A stretch of 64,000 nt of DNA from Serratia proteamaculans (GTDB lineage Bacteria > Pseudomonadota > Gammaproteobacteria > Enterobacterales > Enterobacteriaceae). A program made the translations under genes and the position numbers. This document shows, one piece after another, positions 10,050 through 19,222 of this stretch (position 1 is the stretch's first letter; each line of letters opens with the position of its first letter). The notes below the pieces were generated by a model. That model saw only the letters and a program-made list of their open reading frames with translations, searched no databases and was not told the origin of the DNA. The DNA is taken from assembly GCF_008830365.1 (NCBI RefSeq), contig NZ_WBKI01000002.1:124001-188000 (forward strand), given 5' to 3'.

Positions 10050-11066
10050 TTAGCGTTGGAACCCTTGGGGATTCTGCTTCTGCCAGTTCCAGGTATCACG
10101 CATCATATCCTCAATACCCCGACGCACTTCCCAGCCCAGCTCCCGGTAAGCCAGATTGGCATCTGCCCAGAAAGCCGGCAAATCGCCGTCGCGGCGAGGT
10201 AAAATTTGGTAGGGGATCGTCACACCTGATGCCTTCTCGAAAGCCTGCACCATGGCCAATACGGAATGCCCTACCCCAGCACCTAAATTATACGCCTTGA
10301 AGCCGCTGATCTTATCCAGATGATCCATTGCCATCAAATGGCCTTCTGCCAGATCCATTACGTGGATATAGTCACGCTCACCAGTGCCATCTTTCGTTGG
10401 ATAGTCTCCACCAAAAATGCCCAGTTTCTCCAGCTTGCCAATCGCCACCTGGGAGATATATGGCAACAAATTGTTGGGGATACCGTTAGGGTCTTCGCCG
10501 ATCATCCCAGACTCATGGGCCCCGACCGGATTGAAGTAACGCAGTGCGATAATCGAAAACTGCGGCTCGGCTTTAGCAAAATCTTGCAAGACCTGTTCTA
10601 CCATCAGCTTGGACGTCCCATAAGGGCTGGTCGTGCCGCCGATCGGCGTGGTCTCTACATAAGGCACCGGGGAATCGGCACCATAAACAGTAGCGGAAGA
10701 GCTAAAGATAAATTGGTAAACACCTGCACGGCGCATTTCATCCAGTAGCCCCAGCGTCCCCGCAACATTGTTTTGATAGTACTCAAGTGGCTTGCGAGTT
10801 GATTCGCCCACCGCTTTCAGACCGGCGAAATGGATAACCGAATCTATCGAATGAGCCTCAAAAATGCGCTTCAGGCATTCATTATCCTGAATATCCCCCT
10901 GGTAAAACGCAGCCGCTTTTCCCGTCAACTTTTCTACACGGTGCAAGGACTCTTCCGAAGAATTCGACAGGTTATCCAATACCACCACATCCTCACCACG
11001 CTCCAGCAAAGCCAGAACGGTATGAGAACCGATGTAACCGGCTCCGCCGGTGACTAAAATGGTCAT
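10050..11066 (-). CDS. galE: UDP-glucose 4-epimerase
   Basis: Interconverts UDP-glucose and UDP-galactose using bound NAD. 338 residues, the same as E. coli Gal[10 protein letters not shown] at the N-terminus binds [11 protein letters not shown] and YGTSK supply the catalytic Ser/Tyr/Lys. In this locus it would supply UDP-Gal, the donor for a WbaP-type initiating transferase and for O-chain galactose. Hairpins on both sides (11137-11160 upstream, 9910-9941 downstream) suggest a monocistronic unit. A second galE in a gal operon elsewhere is likely but cannot be seen. Confidence 0.97.
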   Translation of the reverse strand: MTILVTGGAGYIGSHTVLALLERGEDVVVLDNLSNSSEESLHRVEKLTGKAAAFYQGDIQDNECLKRIFEAHSIDSVIHFAGLKAVGESTRKPLEYYQNNVAGTLGLLDEMRRAGVYQFIFSSSATVYGADSPVPYVETTPIGGTTSPYGTSKLMVEQVLQDFAKAEPQFSIIALRYFNPVGAHESGMIGEDPNGIPNNLLPYISQVAIGKLEKLGIFGGDYPTKDGTGERDYIHVMDLAEGHLMAMDHLDKISGFKAYNLGAGVGHSVLAMVQAFEKASGVTIPYQILPRRDGDLPAFWADANLAYRELGWEVRRGIEDMMRDTWNWQKQNPQGFQR

Positions 11067-11127
11067 AACGTCTCCTTATTCACACCCTTGACACGAAAAT
11101 TATCGAGCACTTAGGGAAGTGTACATC

Positions 11128-11160
11128 CATAAACAAGCAAAGCTGCCAAAGCAGCTTTGC
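11128..11160 (-). terminator. Hairpin after manB
   Basis: A perfect 10-bp stem with loop CAAA (11137-11160) lies 24 nt past the manB stop. The downstream T tract on the minus strand is short (TTGTTTA), so termination may be partial. Confidence 0.6.
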
Positions 11161-11184
11161 ATCTGATCGAGTATCAATACAGTG

Positions 11185-12552
11185 CTATCGTGAAAGTATT
11201 GACAGAATTTCGTCCGTTTTCTCTTTCATCAAAGCCACATCGGCTCGTGACTCGACGTTAAGACGAACCACCGGCTCAGTGTTAGAAGAACGCAGATTGA
11301 AGCGCCAGTCGGTAAATTCCATACTGATACCGTCGGTGTAATCCACTTCACCAACCTGTTCCAGATAATGTTGCTTGACGCTCTCGATGGAAACGGCCGG
11401 CTGGGCCAGTTTGATATTAATCTCTCCGGAGGACGGGTAAGCGGCAATGCGATCCTCTACCAATTGCCCCAACGTTTGACCTTTGACGCTGACCAATTCA
11501 GCCACCAGCAGCCACGGGATCATACCGCTGTCGCAATAGGCAAAATCACGGAAGTAGTGATGCGCACTCATCTCACCACCGTAAATCGCGTCTTCCGAAC
11601 GCATACGCTCTTTAATAAAGGCATGGCCGGTTTTCGACATGACAGGAACACCGCCCGCCGTACTCACCACATCGATAGTGTTCCAGCTTAAACGTGGGTC
11701 ATGAATGATTTTTGCGCCAGGCTGTTTTTGCAGGAAAGCCTCGGCCAACAAGCCGACAATATAATATCCCTCAATAAAGTCGCCTTTTTCGTCAAACAGG
11801 AAGCAACGATCGAAATCGCCATCGAATGCAATACCCATATCCGCACCATGTTCACGCACCGCATTGGCAGTATCCGCGCGGCACTCAGGCAATAATGGAT
11901 TAGGGATCCCGTTGGGGAACGTGCCGTCTGGCTGATGGTGGACTTTAATGAATTCCAGAGGAATACCCTGAGATTTAAGCTGGGCTTCAATGGCGTCAAT
12001 CACATGCCCGGCAGCACCGTTGCCCGAGTTAATAACCAGTTTGAGTGGCTTAAAGTTTTTGGCATCGATATACGACAATATATGCGTTACATACTCACCC
12101 AGGACATCCTGGCGAACATAGCTACCACGCGTCGCAGTAGGTTCTGGGAACCGGTTATTTTCCGCCAGCTCCTGAATCGCCCGTAACCCGGTATCTCCAC
12201 TGATAGGACGTGAACCTTCACGAACCAGCTTCATCCCGTTGTAGTCGATCGGGTTATGGCTGGCCGTCACCTCTACGCCGCCATCCGCTTGCAGATGTGA
12301 AGTAGCGAAATAAATTTCTTCGGTCCCCGTCATGCCAATGTCGATCACGTCGGTACCGGCATCCTGCAAGCCTTTTGCCAGGGACAACTTCAAACTCTCG
12401 CTGGTCAGGCGCACATCGCTACCCAACACCACAGTCTTTGGCTTCAGAAACTCGCCATAAGCACGCCCAATGCGGTAGGCAATATCATCATTCAACTCTT
12501 CACCTAATTTACCGCGGACATCATAAGCTTTAAAACACGTTAACTTTTCCAT
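11185..12552 (-). CDS. manB: Phosphomannomutase
   Basis: Interconverts mannose 6-phosphate and mannose 1-phosphate for GDP-mannose synthesis. 455 residues from the ATG at 12552, which has AAAGGG upstream; the longer frame starts with weaker TTG and GTG codons. The phosphoserine loop TASHNP and the metal-binding DGDFDR motif are present, as in CpsG/RfbK. It lies 15 nt after manC in one unit. No gmd or fcl is seen, so GDP-mannose is probably used directly rather than converted to fucose. Confidence 0.96.
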   Translation of the reverse strand: MEKLTCFKAYDVRGKLGEELNDDIAYRIGRAYGEFLKPKTVVLGSDVRLTSESLKLSLAKGLQDAGTDVIDIGMTGTEEIYFATSHLQADGGVEVTASHNPIDYNGMKLVREGSRPISGDTGLRAIQELAENNRFPEPTATRGSYVRQDVLGEYVTHILSYIDAKNFKPLKLVINSGNGAAGHVIDAIEAQLKSQGIPLEFIKVHHQPDGTFPNGIPNPLLPECRADTANAVREHGADMGIAFDGDFDRCFLFDEKGDFIEGYYIVGLLAEAFLQKQPGAKIIHDPRLSWNTIDVVSTAGGVPVMSKTGHAFIKERMRSEDAIYGGEMSAHHYFRDFAYCDSGMIPWLLVAELVSVKGQTLGQLVEDRIAAYPSSGEINIKLAQPAVSIESVKQHYLEQVGEVDYTDGISMEFTDWRFNLRSSNTEPVVRLNVESRADVALMKEKTDEILSILSR

Positions 12553-12567
12553 CACCAAACCCTTTAA

Positions 12568-13992
12568 TTAAATTCTGCCGTACCGATCCTGTAAACGCTC
12601 AATATCATCTTCTTCCAGGTAAAAACCCGATCTGATTTCAATGATTTCAAGATCGATTTTCCCAGGGTTCTCCAGCGTATGCACACTGCCAGCTGGTATG
12701 AAAGTGGATTGATTTTCTGATAAGAAGAACTCTTTATCATCCACATTCACTTTAGCCATGCCGGTGACAACCACCCAGTGTTCTGCACGATGAAGATGGC
12801 GCTGCACTGATAATCCTTCGCCAGGACGGACAATGATTTTTTTTACCTGGAAATGTTCGCCCTTATCAATGTCACATATCTTGCCCCATGGGCGATAGGA
12901 GGTAGAGTGTTGGCGGAAGTGATGAAGGTTGCGTTTTTTAAGCTCTTCAACCACTTTCTTAACGTCCTGAACTCTATCCTTAGTCGAAATCAGCAATGCA
13001 TCATTGGTGCTGATCACTATCAGGTCATCCAAGCCGATGGTGGCCACCAGAGCCGCTTCAGATGAGATATAGTTATTGGTTGAATCAATAGAAATAATCT
13101 CACCGACGTTCACATTCCCCAACGCATCTTTTTCGGAAACTTCCCACAATGATGACCAAGAGCCTACATCGCTCCAACCTGCATCAATAGGGATCACCAC
13201 CGCATCTCTCGTTTTTTCCATCACCGCATAGTCAATAGAATCGCTTGGGCAGTGCTTGAATATTTCTTGATCAACACGGATGAAGTTCATATCTCGCTGG
13301 CTATCTGCCACAGACTGCTGCGTTGTACTGAAGATCTCTGGGCTAAACTGTTGCAACTCATGCAGAAACTTGGCAGTTTTAAACATAAACATGCCACTGT
13401 TCCAACTGAAATCACCACTCGCCAGGTATTCAATGGCCTTGTCCAGGCATGGTTTTTCCACAAAAGCGTCGACTTTGAAACATTCGTCCGAGAGCGCGCA
13501 ACCACGTTTAATATAACCGTAGCCCGTTTCTGGTTGCCCAGGAATAATGCCGAAAGTCACCAACTGGTCTTCAGATGCATGTCGAATGGCCGTTTTTATT
13601 GCCGCATGGAAGTTTTCTACCTTTTTAATCAGGTGATCGGCAGCCAGCACCAACAGAATGCAATCCTCATCTTCTTCTGCTGACAAATGCGCGGCTAATG
13701 CCACTGCCGGTGCGGTATTACGTCCTACGGGTTCTAAAATGATATTGGTCGCCAGTTGATTAATTTCCCGCAGCTGCTCAGCGACTAAAAAACGGTGGTT
13801 TTCATTGCAGATAACCAAAGGTGCTGCGACCTCCACTCCCTCAAGTCCTGACAAGCGTTGCAGTGTCTGCTGCAACAAGCTAACTCCGCTATCATCAATA
13901 GATAAAAATTGTTTTGGGAACGATTCACGCGACAGTGGCCATAGCCGGCTGCCAGTACCACCAGCCATAACCACAGGAATTAATTTTGTCAT
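12568..13992 (-). CDS. manC: Mannose-1-phosphate guanylyltransferase (bifunctional type with isomerase-like domain)
   Basis: Makes GDP-mannose from mannose 1-phosphate and GTP. 474 residues: an N-terminal nucleotidyltransferase domain with GGTGSRLWPLSR and FVEKP, and a C-terminal cupin domain of type II phosphomannose isomerase (RPWG and VQRHLHRAEHW with metal-binding His). This two-domain layout is typical of CpsB/RfbM. First gene of the manC-manB unit; its promoter must lie in 13993-14225. Confidence 0.96.
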   Translation of the reverse strand: MTKLIPVVMAGGTGSRLWPLSRESFPKQFLSIDDSGVSLLQQTLQRLSGLEGVEVAAPLVICNENHRFLVAEQLREINQLATNIILEPVGRNTAPAVALAAHLSAEEDEDCILLVLAADHLIKKVENFHAAIKTAIRHASEDQLVTFGIIPGQPETGYGYIKRGCALSDECFKVDAFVEKPCLDKAIEYLASGDFSWNSGMFMFKTAKFLHELQQFSPEIFSTTQQSVADSQRDMNFIRVDQEIFKHCPSDSIDYAVMEKTRDAVVIPIDAGWSDVGSWSSLWEVSEKDALGNVNVGEIISIDSTNNYISSEAALVATIGLDDLIVISTNDALLISTKDRVQDVKKVVEELKKRNLHHFRQHSTSYRPWGKICDIDKGEHFQVKKIIVRPGEGLSVQRHLHRAEHWVVVTGMAKVNVDDKEFFLSENQSTFIPAGSVHTLENPGKIDLEIIEIRSGFYLEEDDIERLQDRYGRI

Positions 13993-14302
13993 TCTAAACC
14001 CTTTACTCAGTAGTCAGTCTTATAAACGAGAGCGCGGCTTAGCCCAGCCAACCTCACCCTTACAAAAACCAAACAATTGCACACTAATAATGATATGCAT
14101 CTTCAAAACGGACTCCTCCCGAAGCCACCGAGCGCCCCTAAAAAATAAGGTGGTAACTTTCACCAAAAAATACACTACTAGGGCACGGGTAAGAGCATTA
14201 CTTACGGCTAACATAACGTATTGAGACAAAAAAGAGCAGCACATGGCTGCTCTTTCAGATAAATACTCATGGTGCATATTTAGGCTATTTCACACTATCG
14301 GT
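13993..14302. other. Intergenic region between lipD and manC
   Basis: 310 nt containing the lipD terminator (14226-14255). The rest should carry the manC-manB promoter. An open frame on the minus strand here (14020-14277) runs through the terminator hairpin and has no ribosome-binding site or recognisable product, so it is not called as a gene. Confidence 0.6.
14226..14255 (-). terminator. Rho-independent terminator of the lip operon
   Basis: A perfect 10-bp stem with a 5-nt loop (14231-14255) is followed leftwards by a T run. It lies 48 nt past the lipD stop and separates the secretion genes from manC-manB. Confidence 0.88.
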
Positions 14303-15679
14303 TCAGCGGTTTATGGCAAAATACTGCGCCACGCGTTTCACATCACTTTCATCAAGCGTACCTGAGTCGCTCAGCAGCGTGATCCAGGATTTTATGTAGG
14401 TGTATTTGGCCGAAGCCAGGTCACGCTGGGCACTGTACAACTGTTGCTCGGCATTCAGCACATCGACGTTGACACGCTGGCCTGCCAGCACACTTTGCCG
14501 GGTGGCCGTTACCTGAGTTGTCGCCGACTTCACGGCCAGTTCGTACGCGGCCAGCTTGGCGCGGCTGCTGATACAAAGGTTATACTGCTTGCGCAGATCG
14601 TTCAGCGTAGTGCCGACCTGTGCATCCATTTCATACATCGCCTGCCCATAGCGTGATGCCGCCTGGCGAGTCGATGCCGAAACTCCACCACCAGCGTAGA
14701 TCGGCACACTCACCTGCACACCGATACTGTCGGTGCGGTATTTTTGGTTAACCGTGTTATCACTGCTGGAATCATTTTCCGAGTGCGAGGCATAGAGCTG
14801 AACCTGCGGCATAAAGCCCGCACGGTTTCTCTCTACCTCATACTTGGCGGCATCAACGCCATGGCGCGAAGCCGCCAACATCGGGTTATTCTCTAGGGCA
14901 ATTTTTTGCCACTCTTCGAATTTGGAAGGGATCAACGGCGCCACCTGGAATTTACCAGGCCGCAACAGCTGTACGTCATCCAGTTGATTGAGTGGTATAC
15001 CAATAATGACCTCGAGTTCACGCTGAGCCGCATCCAACGCATCACGCGCCTCAATCTCCTGCGCCTCTGCCAGGCTGTAACGCGCCTGAGTCTCAGAAAC
15101 GTCGGTAATGGTACCTTCCCCCGCACTCATTAAACGATCGTTCAGCGACAGCTGCTCTTTATAAGCCGCCTTTTGTGCCGAAGCCAATGCGATCTGGTCT
15201 TTGGAGTACGCCACCTCAACGTAGGCGGAGATCACCCTCACGGCCAGATCGAGATACTTACTGCGGTAACGCTCATCAGACATCAGCGTCTGCGCCACGC
15301 CAGCCTTGTAGCGTGCATAGGCCTCATAATCGAACAGCGGTTGTGTCAACGTAACCGAGCTTGAATAACTGCGATACTGCTGCCGCTTGGTGGTTTCAGT
15401 CACGTTGCCAAAGAAATCGCTTTGCGGATACTTTTGCGTTTGCCAGTTTCTTGGCGAGTTCTGGTAATTGAGCGATACCTTCGGCAGCAGCCCCGCCCTG
15501 CCGATGTTCTCGTTTTCGTCTCCCGCCTCTTTCTCTTTTATAGCCGCCCGGAAGGTCGGATCTTTTTCAAGTGCCAGCGAATATGCGTCTATAATCCCTA
15601 TCGAATGAACCGGCGCAGCTATCGCAAACAAGAGGGTACTGATAGCAAGGCCAGCAACCTGTCGTTTAAATTGAATCAA
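14303..15679 (-). CDS. lipD: Outer-membrane channel protein of the Lip type I secretion system (TolC family)
   Basis: Forms the outer-membrane/periplasmic exit duct of an ABC exporter. 458 residues with a cleavable signal peptide (hydrophobic stretch to about residue 26, ending PVHS) and two repeats of the outer-membrane efflux protein fold, with SSVTLTQPLFDYEAYARYKAG near the N-terminus and LNAEQQLYSAQRDLASAKY near the C-terminus. Translation starts at TTG, preceded by GAGGA at good spacing and only 2 nt after the lipC stop, indicating coupling. The match to LipD/PrtF-type exit proteins is by family features; order B-C-D agrees with the S. marcescens Lip system. Confidence 0.93.
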   Translation of the reverse strand: MIQFKRQVAGLAISTLLFAIAAPVHSIGIIDAYSLALEKDPTFRAAIKEKEAGDENENIGRAGLLPKVSLNYQNSPRNWQTQKYPQSDFFGNVTETTKRQQYRSYSSSVTLTQPLFDYEAYARYKAGVAQTLMSDERYRSKYLDLAVRVISAYVEVAYSKDQIALASAQKAAYKEQLSLNDRLMSAGEGTITDVSETQARYSLAEAQEIEARDALDAAQRELEVIIGIPLNQLDDVQLLRPGKFQVAPLIPSKFEEWQKIALENNPMLAASRHGVDAAKYEVERNRAGFMPQVQLYASHSENDSSSDNTVNQKYRTDSIGVQVSVPIYAGGGVSASTRQAASRYGQAMYEMDAQVGTTLNDLRKQYNLCISSRAKLAAYELAVKSATTQVTATRQSVLAGQRVNVDVLNAEQQLYSAQRDLASAKYTYIKSWITLLSDSGTLDESDVKRVAQYFAINR

Positions 15680-15681
15680 AA

Positions 15682-17013
15682 TTATTCCTCGGTTAATGAA
15701 GTATGAGCGCGATCCAAAATAGGTTTAAACAGATAACTCAACAGTGAGCGTGAGCCGGTCTTCACAAATACCTCAACAGGCATACCCGGTTTGATGTCTT
15801 CGCCACTGAGCAGTTTCATGCCCTCAGGAGAAACCGTGACCTGCATTTGGTAGTAGGGTTCGCCATTAGCCTTGTCAACCAAGCGATCGGCAGAAACCAA
15901 CGTCACCGTCCCCGGTATTTTCGGGGTCTTGTTTTGGTTGAAGGCGGTAAACATCAAATCCACCGGCAACCCGTCGTACACTTTATCAATCAGCTCTACC
16001 TTAAGGCGTGAATCCACCACCAACGTAGCCTGGCTGGGTACAACGTCCATCAGGTGGTCACCCGCTCCCACGACGCCCCCCTGAGTAAAGATATTCAGCC
16101 CTACGACTGTGCCATCCACCGGCGAAGTGATGGCGGTGTTACCGAGATCAAAGTTCGCCATTTCCAACTTGTTTCTAAACTCGCTGGCATCCATCTGAGT
16201 CTGTGCCAATTGGGTCCTGACTTCACGCTGATAGTCGGCAAAGCGTTGGTCGATCCGTTGCTGAGACTCCAGTAACTGTTTTTGTACCTGACCAATTCGG
16301 CCGACGGTTTCATCGATGCTGCTGTTCACTTCCGCAAACTGACGCTGCACTTCCAGATAGCGGTTACGCGGTAAATAACCGTCCGCCGCCAGTTGCTTCA
16401 TGCTGTTCATCTGTTCGCGCAGGCTTGAAAGCTGGATTTGCTTGTTGACCCTTGAGTCCTGCAAACCTTTTAGCTGGAATCGCATGCCGTCCATTGACTG
16501 TTTATAACCGTCAACTTCGCTTTGTAATCCCTGGCGACGTGAAGAGAATAACTGTGTTTGCAAAGCGATGATTTCAGCCACCCGCGGCTGAGCCTGGATG
16601 GATTGAAAAACAGGAGAAAAAGTGACTTTACCTAATCCATCACGCTCAGCCAGTAAACGGCCTTCGCTGGCCAGCGTGGTGTAATATTGGTCGCGAAGCG
16701 AGTCAACCTGAGCCTGGGCTTGCACCTGACTCAGTTGCACCAACACCTCGCCCGCTTTAACTTTGTCGCCTTCTTTAACCGTAATACTTTTTATGATGCC
16801 GCTAGCCGGTGCCTGTACGGTTTTACGGTTGCCAGAAACGGTAACAGAACCTGGTGCCGCGACCCCTTTATCCAAAGGCGCAAATGCGGCCCAGGCGAAG
16901 AAGCCAAACAGGCCAATCCCAACCACTAACCACCCCATGCGGGTAAAACGCCGCTCATCCTGCGGGATCTGTTCTGAATACGAGTCTTGCGGCTCGCCAA
17001 TATGCGTAGACAT
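15682..17013 (-). CDS. lipC: Membrane fusion (periplasmic adaptor) protein of the Lip type I secretion system
   Basis: Links the inner-membrane ABC exporter with the TolC-type channel. 443 residues from the ATG at 17013, chosen because AAGGAG precedes it. One N-terminal membrane anchor (about residues 27-46, after RFTRMGW), then a biotinyl-lipoyl-like half (VQAPASGIIKSITVKEGDKVKAGEVLVQL), a long helical hairpin (about 100-265), and a second lipoyl half plus beta-barrel domain (SPVDGTVVGLNIF). Typical HlyD/PrtE family layout. Lies 54 nt after lipB. Confidence 0.95.
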   Translation of the reverse strand: MSTHIGEPQDSYSEQIPQDERRFTRMGWLVVGIGLFGFFAWAAFAPLDKGVAAPGSVTVSGNRKTVQAPASGIIKSITVKEGDKVKAGEVLVQLSQVQAQAQVDSLRDQYYTTLASEGRLLAERDGLGKVTFSPVFQSIQAQPRVAEIIALQTQLFSSRRQGLQSEVDGYKQSMDGMRFQLKGLQDSRVNKQIQLSSLREQMNSMKQLAADGYLPRNRYLEVQRQFAEVNSSIDETVGRIGQVQKQLLESQQRIDQRFADYQREVRTQLAQTQMDASEFRNKLEMANFDLGNTAITSPVDGTVVGLNIFTQGGVVGAGDHLMDVVPSQATLVVDSRLKVELIDKVYDGLPVDLMFTAFNQNKTPKIPGTVTLVSADRLVDKANGEPYYQMQVTVSPEGMKLLSGEDIKPGMPVEVFVKTGSRSLLSYLFKPILDRAHTSLTEE

Positions 17014-17067
17014 ACCAACTCCTTTGACTGCAGGCGACGTTTTGACGCCGCCCGGCAAGTTCACAGC

Positions 17068-18837
17068 TTAATTAATTTGAGTTTTTGGGATATTGCCTTC
17101 GTCCGGCTCAGAGTTGACCGCACGTACCGCTTGCTGTGGGGTTTGCGCCTTCTGCTGTGCATTTGCCAGTGCCTGCAGCACCTGCTGCGTTGGGCCAAAC
17201 GCATTGACAGTGCCATTCACCAACAGCAGCAACTTGGTGGTCATCGACAGCAGATTGGTGCGATGAGTAATCAGGATCACCGTTTTATTTCGCTGTTTAA
17301 GGAACAGAATCGCCTGATTCAGCGCTTTTTCACCGGCATCATCCAGATTGGAGTTGGGTTCATCTAATACGATCAGGGAAGGATCACCATACAACGCGCG
17401 TGCCAGGCCAATACGTTGTTTTTGCCCACCAGACAAACCCGCCCCGCCGTTGCCAATGACCGAATCATAACCATTAGGGAAACGCAGGATCAGCTCATGG
17501 ACACCGGCCAATTTGGCGGCTTCAATCACTTTCTCTGAATCAATATCGTTGAAACGGGCGATGTTCTCGGCGATGGTGCCGGCGAACAGTTCGATATCCT
17601 GCGGCAAATAGCCAATGTAAGGCCCCAGTTCATCTTTGTTCCATTGGTAAATATCGGCGTTATCAAGCCGCACAATACCTTCACTGACCGGCCAGATACC
17701 CACCAACAAACGCGCTAACGTGGATTTACCGGAAGCACTTGGCCCAATAATCCCCAGCACGTCTCCTGGCTGGATCGCGAAGCTGACATTATGCAATACC
17801 GCATCACCTTTGGAGCCTGGTGGCGTGGCCGTCACACCCTCGACAGAAATGACACCTTCAGGGCGAGGTAAAGACATTCCCATACCGCGAGGTGGATGCT
17901 TATCCAGTAATTTTACCAGGCGTTGATAGGAGAGTTTGGCAGAGCTCCAACTCTTCCAGACGTTAATCACCTGCTCGATAGGTGCCAGCGTACGCCCCAT
18001 CAGAATTGAGCCGGCAATCATCATGCCGGGGGTGATATGGCCATCAATCGCCAGCCAACCGCCGAGACCCAGAACCAACGACTGCAGTGAAAGACGTACG
18101 AATTTGGTGATTGAGCTAACGGTAGTGGCACGCTCACTGGCCACGCGTTGGCTATTCAGAAATCTCTGATGTAAGCCAAACCAACGTCGTTTTAGATTAG
18201 GTAACATGCCCAACGCTTCGATCACTTCAGCATTACGCAAATTTGTACTCGCCAGACTGCTGGACATGATCGATAGCTTGCTCGCCTCGCCCAGAGGTTT
18301 CTTGGAAACCATTTCGTTGACCACGGCCAACGCAACCAGCAGTAGTGACCCTACCAGAGCGAACAACCCTAACCATGGGTTAAACAGGAAAATCACCAGC
18401 AGGTAGATCGGGAACCAAGGTGCATCGAAGAATGCAAACAATGCGCTGCCGGTCAGGAACTGCCGTACGGTGGTCAAATCACCCAGCATCTGCCCTGCAT
18501 CGGAGGAGCCATTTTTTAGATTGGATTCATAGGCGGCAGTGTAAACACGCGTATTCAAACGCATATCCAACTGACTGCCGATACGAATAACAACCATGCT
18601 ACGGACGTACTCCAGCAACGCCATCATGCCGAACATTCCGAGCATAATCAGCGTTAACATCAGCAAGGTTATTTCATTACGTGAAGGAAGCACCCTGTCG
18701 TAGACCTGCAACATATAGACAGAGGGAACTAACATTAATAAATTGATAAATGCGGTGAATACGCCAACGGTCCAGAAGATTTTACTGCGTGTCCGTATAA
18801 CATCCGCAATTTCATTACGCGGTATAAATTGATTCAC
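17068..18837 (-). CDS. lipB: Type I secretion ABC exporter (inner-membrane ATPase/permease)
   Basis: Energises one-step export of proteins with C-terminal signals to the medium. 589 residues with the PrtD/HasD/LipB layout: a transmembrane domain with six segments (about 20-310) followed by an ATPase domain with Walker A GPSASGKSTLARLL, signature LSGGQKQR and Walker B LIVLDEPNSNLD. The start is GTG with AAGGG upstream. The Lip system in S. marcescens is known to export lipase LipA, metalloprotease PrtA and S-layer protein SlaA; here slaA lies immediately upstream. No N-terminal C39 peptidase domain is present. Confidence 0.95.
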   Translation of the reverse strand: MNQFIPRNEIADVIRTRSKIFWTVGVFTAFINLLMLVPSVYMLQVYDRVLPSRNEITLLMLTLIMLGMFGMMALLEYVRSMVVIRIGSQLDMRLNTRVYTAAYESNLKNGSSDAGQMLGDLTTVRQFLTGSALFAFFDAPWFPIYLLVIFLFNPWLGLFALVGSLLLVALAVVNEMVSKKPLGEASKLSIMSSSLASTNLRNAEVIEALGMLPNLKRRWFGLHQRFLNSQRVASERATTVSSITKFVRLSLQSLVLGLGGWLAIDGHITPGMMIAGSILMGRTLAPIEQVINVWKSWSSAKLSYQRLVKLLDKHPPRGMGMSLPRPEGVISVEGVTATPPGSKGDAVLHNVSFAIQPGDVLGIIGPSASGKSTLARLLVGIWPVSEGIVRLDNADIYQWNKDELGPYIGYLPQDIELFAGTIAENIARFNDIDSEKVIEAAKLAGVHELILRFPNGYDSVIGNGGAGLSGGQKQRIGLARALYGDPSLIVLDEPNSNLDDAGEKALNQAILFLKQRNKTVILITHRTNLLSMTTKLLLLVNGTVNAFGPTQQVLQALANAQQKAQTPQQAVRAVNSEPDEGNIPKTQIN

Positions 18838-19222
18838 TTTCTGCCCTTACATCATGTGCACTGTCAGTCCAATCCGCATTGATTTCTTCTAAGGAAAATC
18901 CTAAAAAAAAAAGAAATAAAGAAAATCCTAAAGAAGCCCCTTCAAACATGCTCGAGACTGCAGATACTTTTTTTTAACTATAGGTAGAGAAAGTACAAAC
19001 CAGCAAGGTGGAACCCAAAAAAAACTCTGTGCCTCAACCCCATCAAAATCAGGGAAAACAAAAGGATGAAAGGCATGAAAAATACAAGGGAATTATTGAG
19101 AGAAAAAATAAGTTAAATATAACGATACCGATCACAAAATAAAAAAACGGGGAGGTTCACCTCCCCGTATTATTTAACAGCTAACAGTTTCCATGGAAAC
19201 TATTTTCCTACTGAATTTACAC
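18838..19222. other. Intergenic region between slaA and lipB
   Basis: 385 nt, AT-rich, no gene. It holds the slaA terminator (19138-19168) and, beyond it, the leader and presumably the promoter of lipBCD, so the exporter can be expressed separately from the abundant S-layer gene. A perfect 16-bp palindrome at 19186-19201, just past the slaA stop, may be structural or part of transcript end processing. Confidence 0.6.
19138..19168 (-). terminator. Rho-independent terminator of slaA
   Basis: A GC-rich perfect 10-bp stem with a 2-nt loop (19147-19168) is followed leftwards by seven T and ATTT. Strong terminator 54 nt after the slaA stop. Confidence 0.92.

Noticed and set aside
14020-14277. 85-codon open frame on the minus strand between manC and lipD
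   Set aside because: It runs through the lipD terminator hairpin, has no ribosome-binding site and no recognisable product.
19186-19201. 16-bp perfect palindrome next to the slaA stop as an operator
   Set aside because: Location downstream of the gene and before a strong terminator makes an operator role unlikely.
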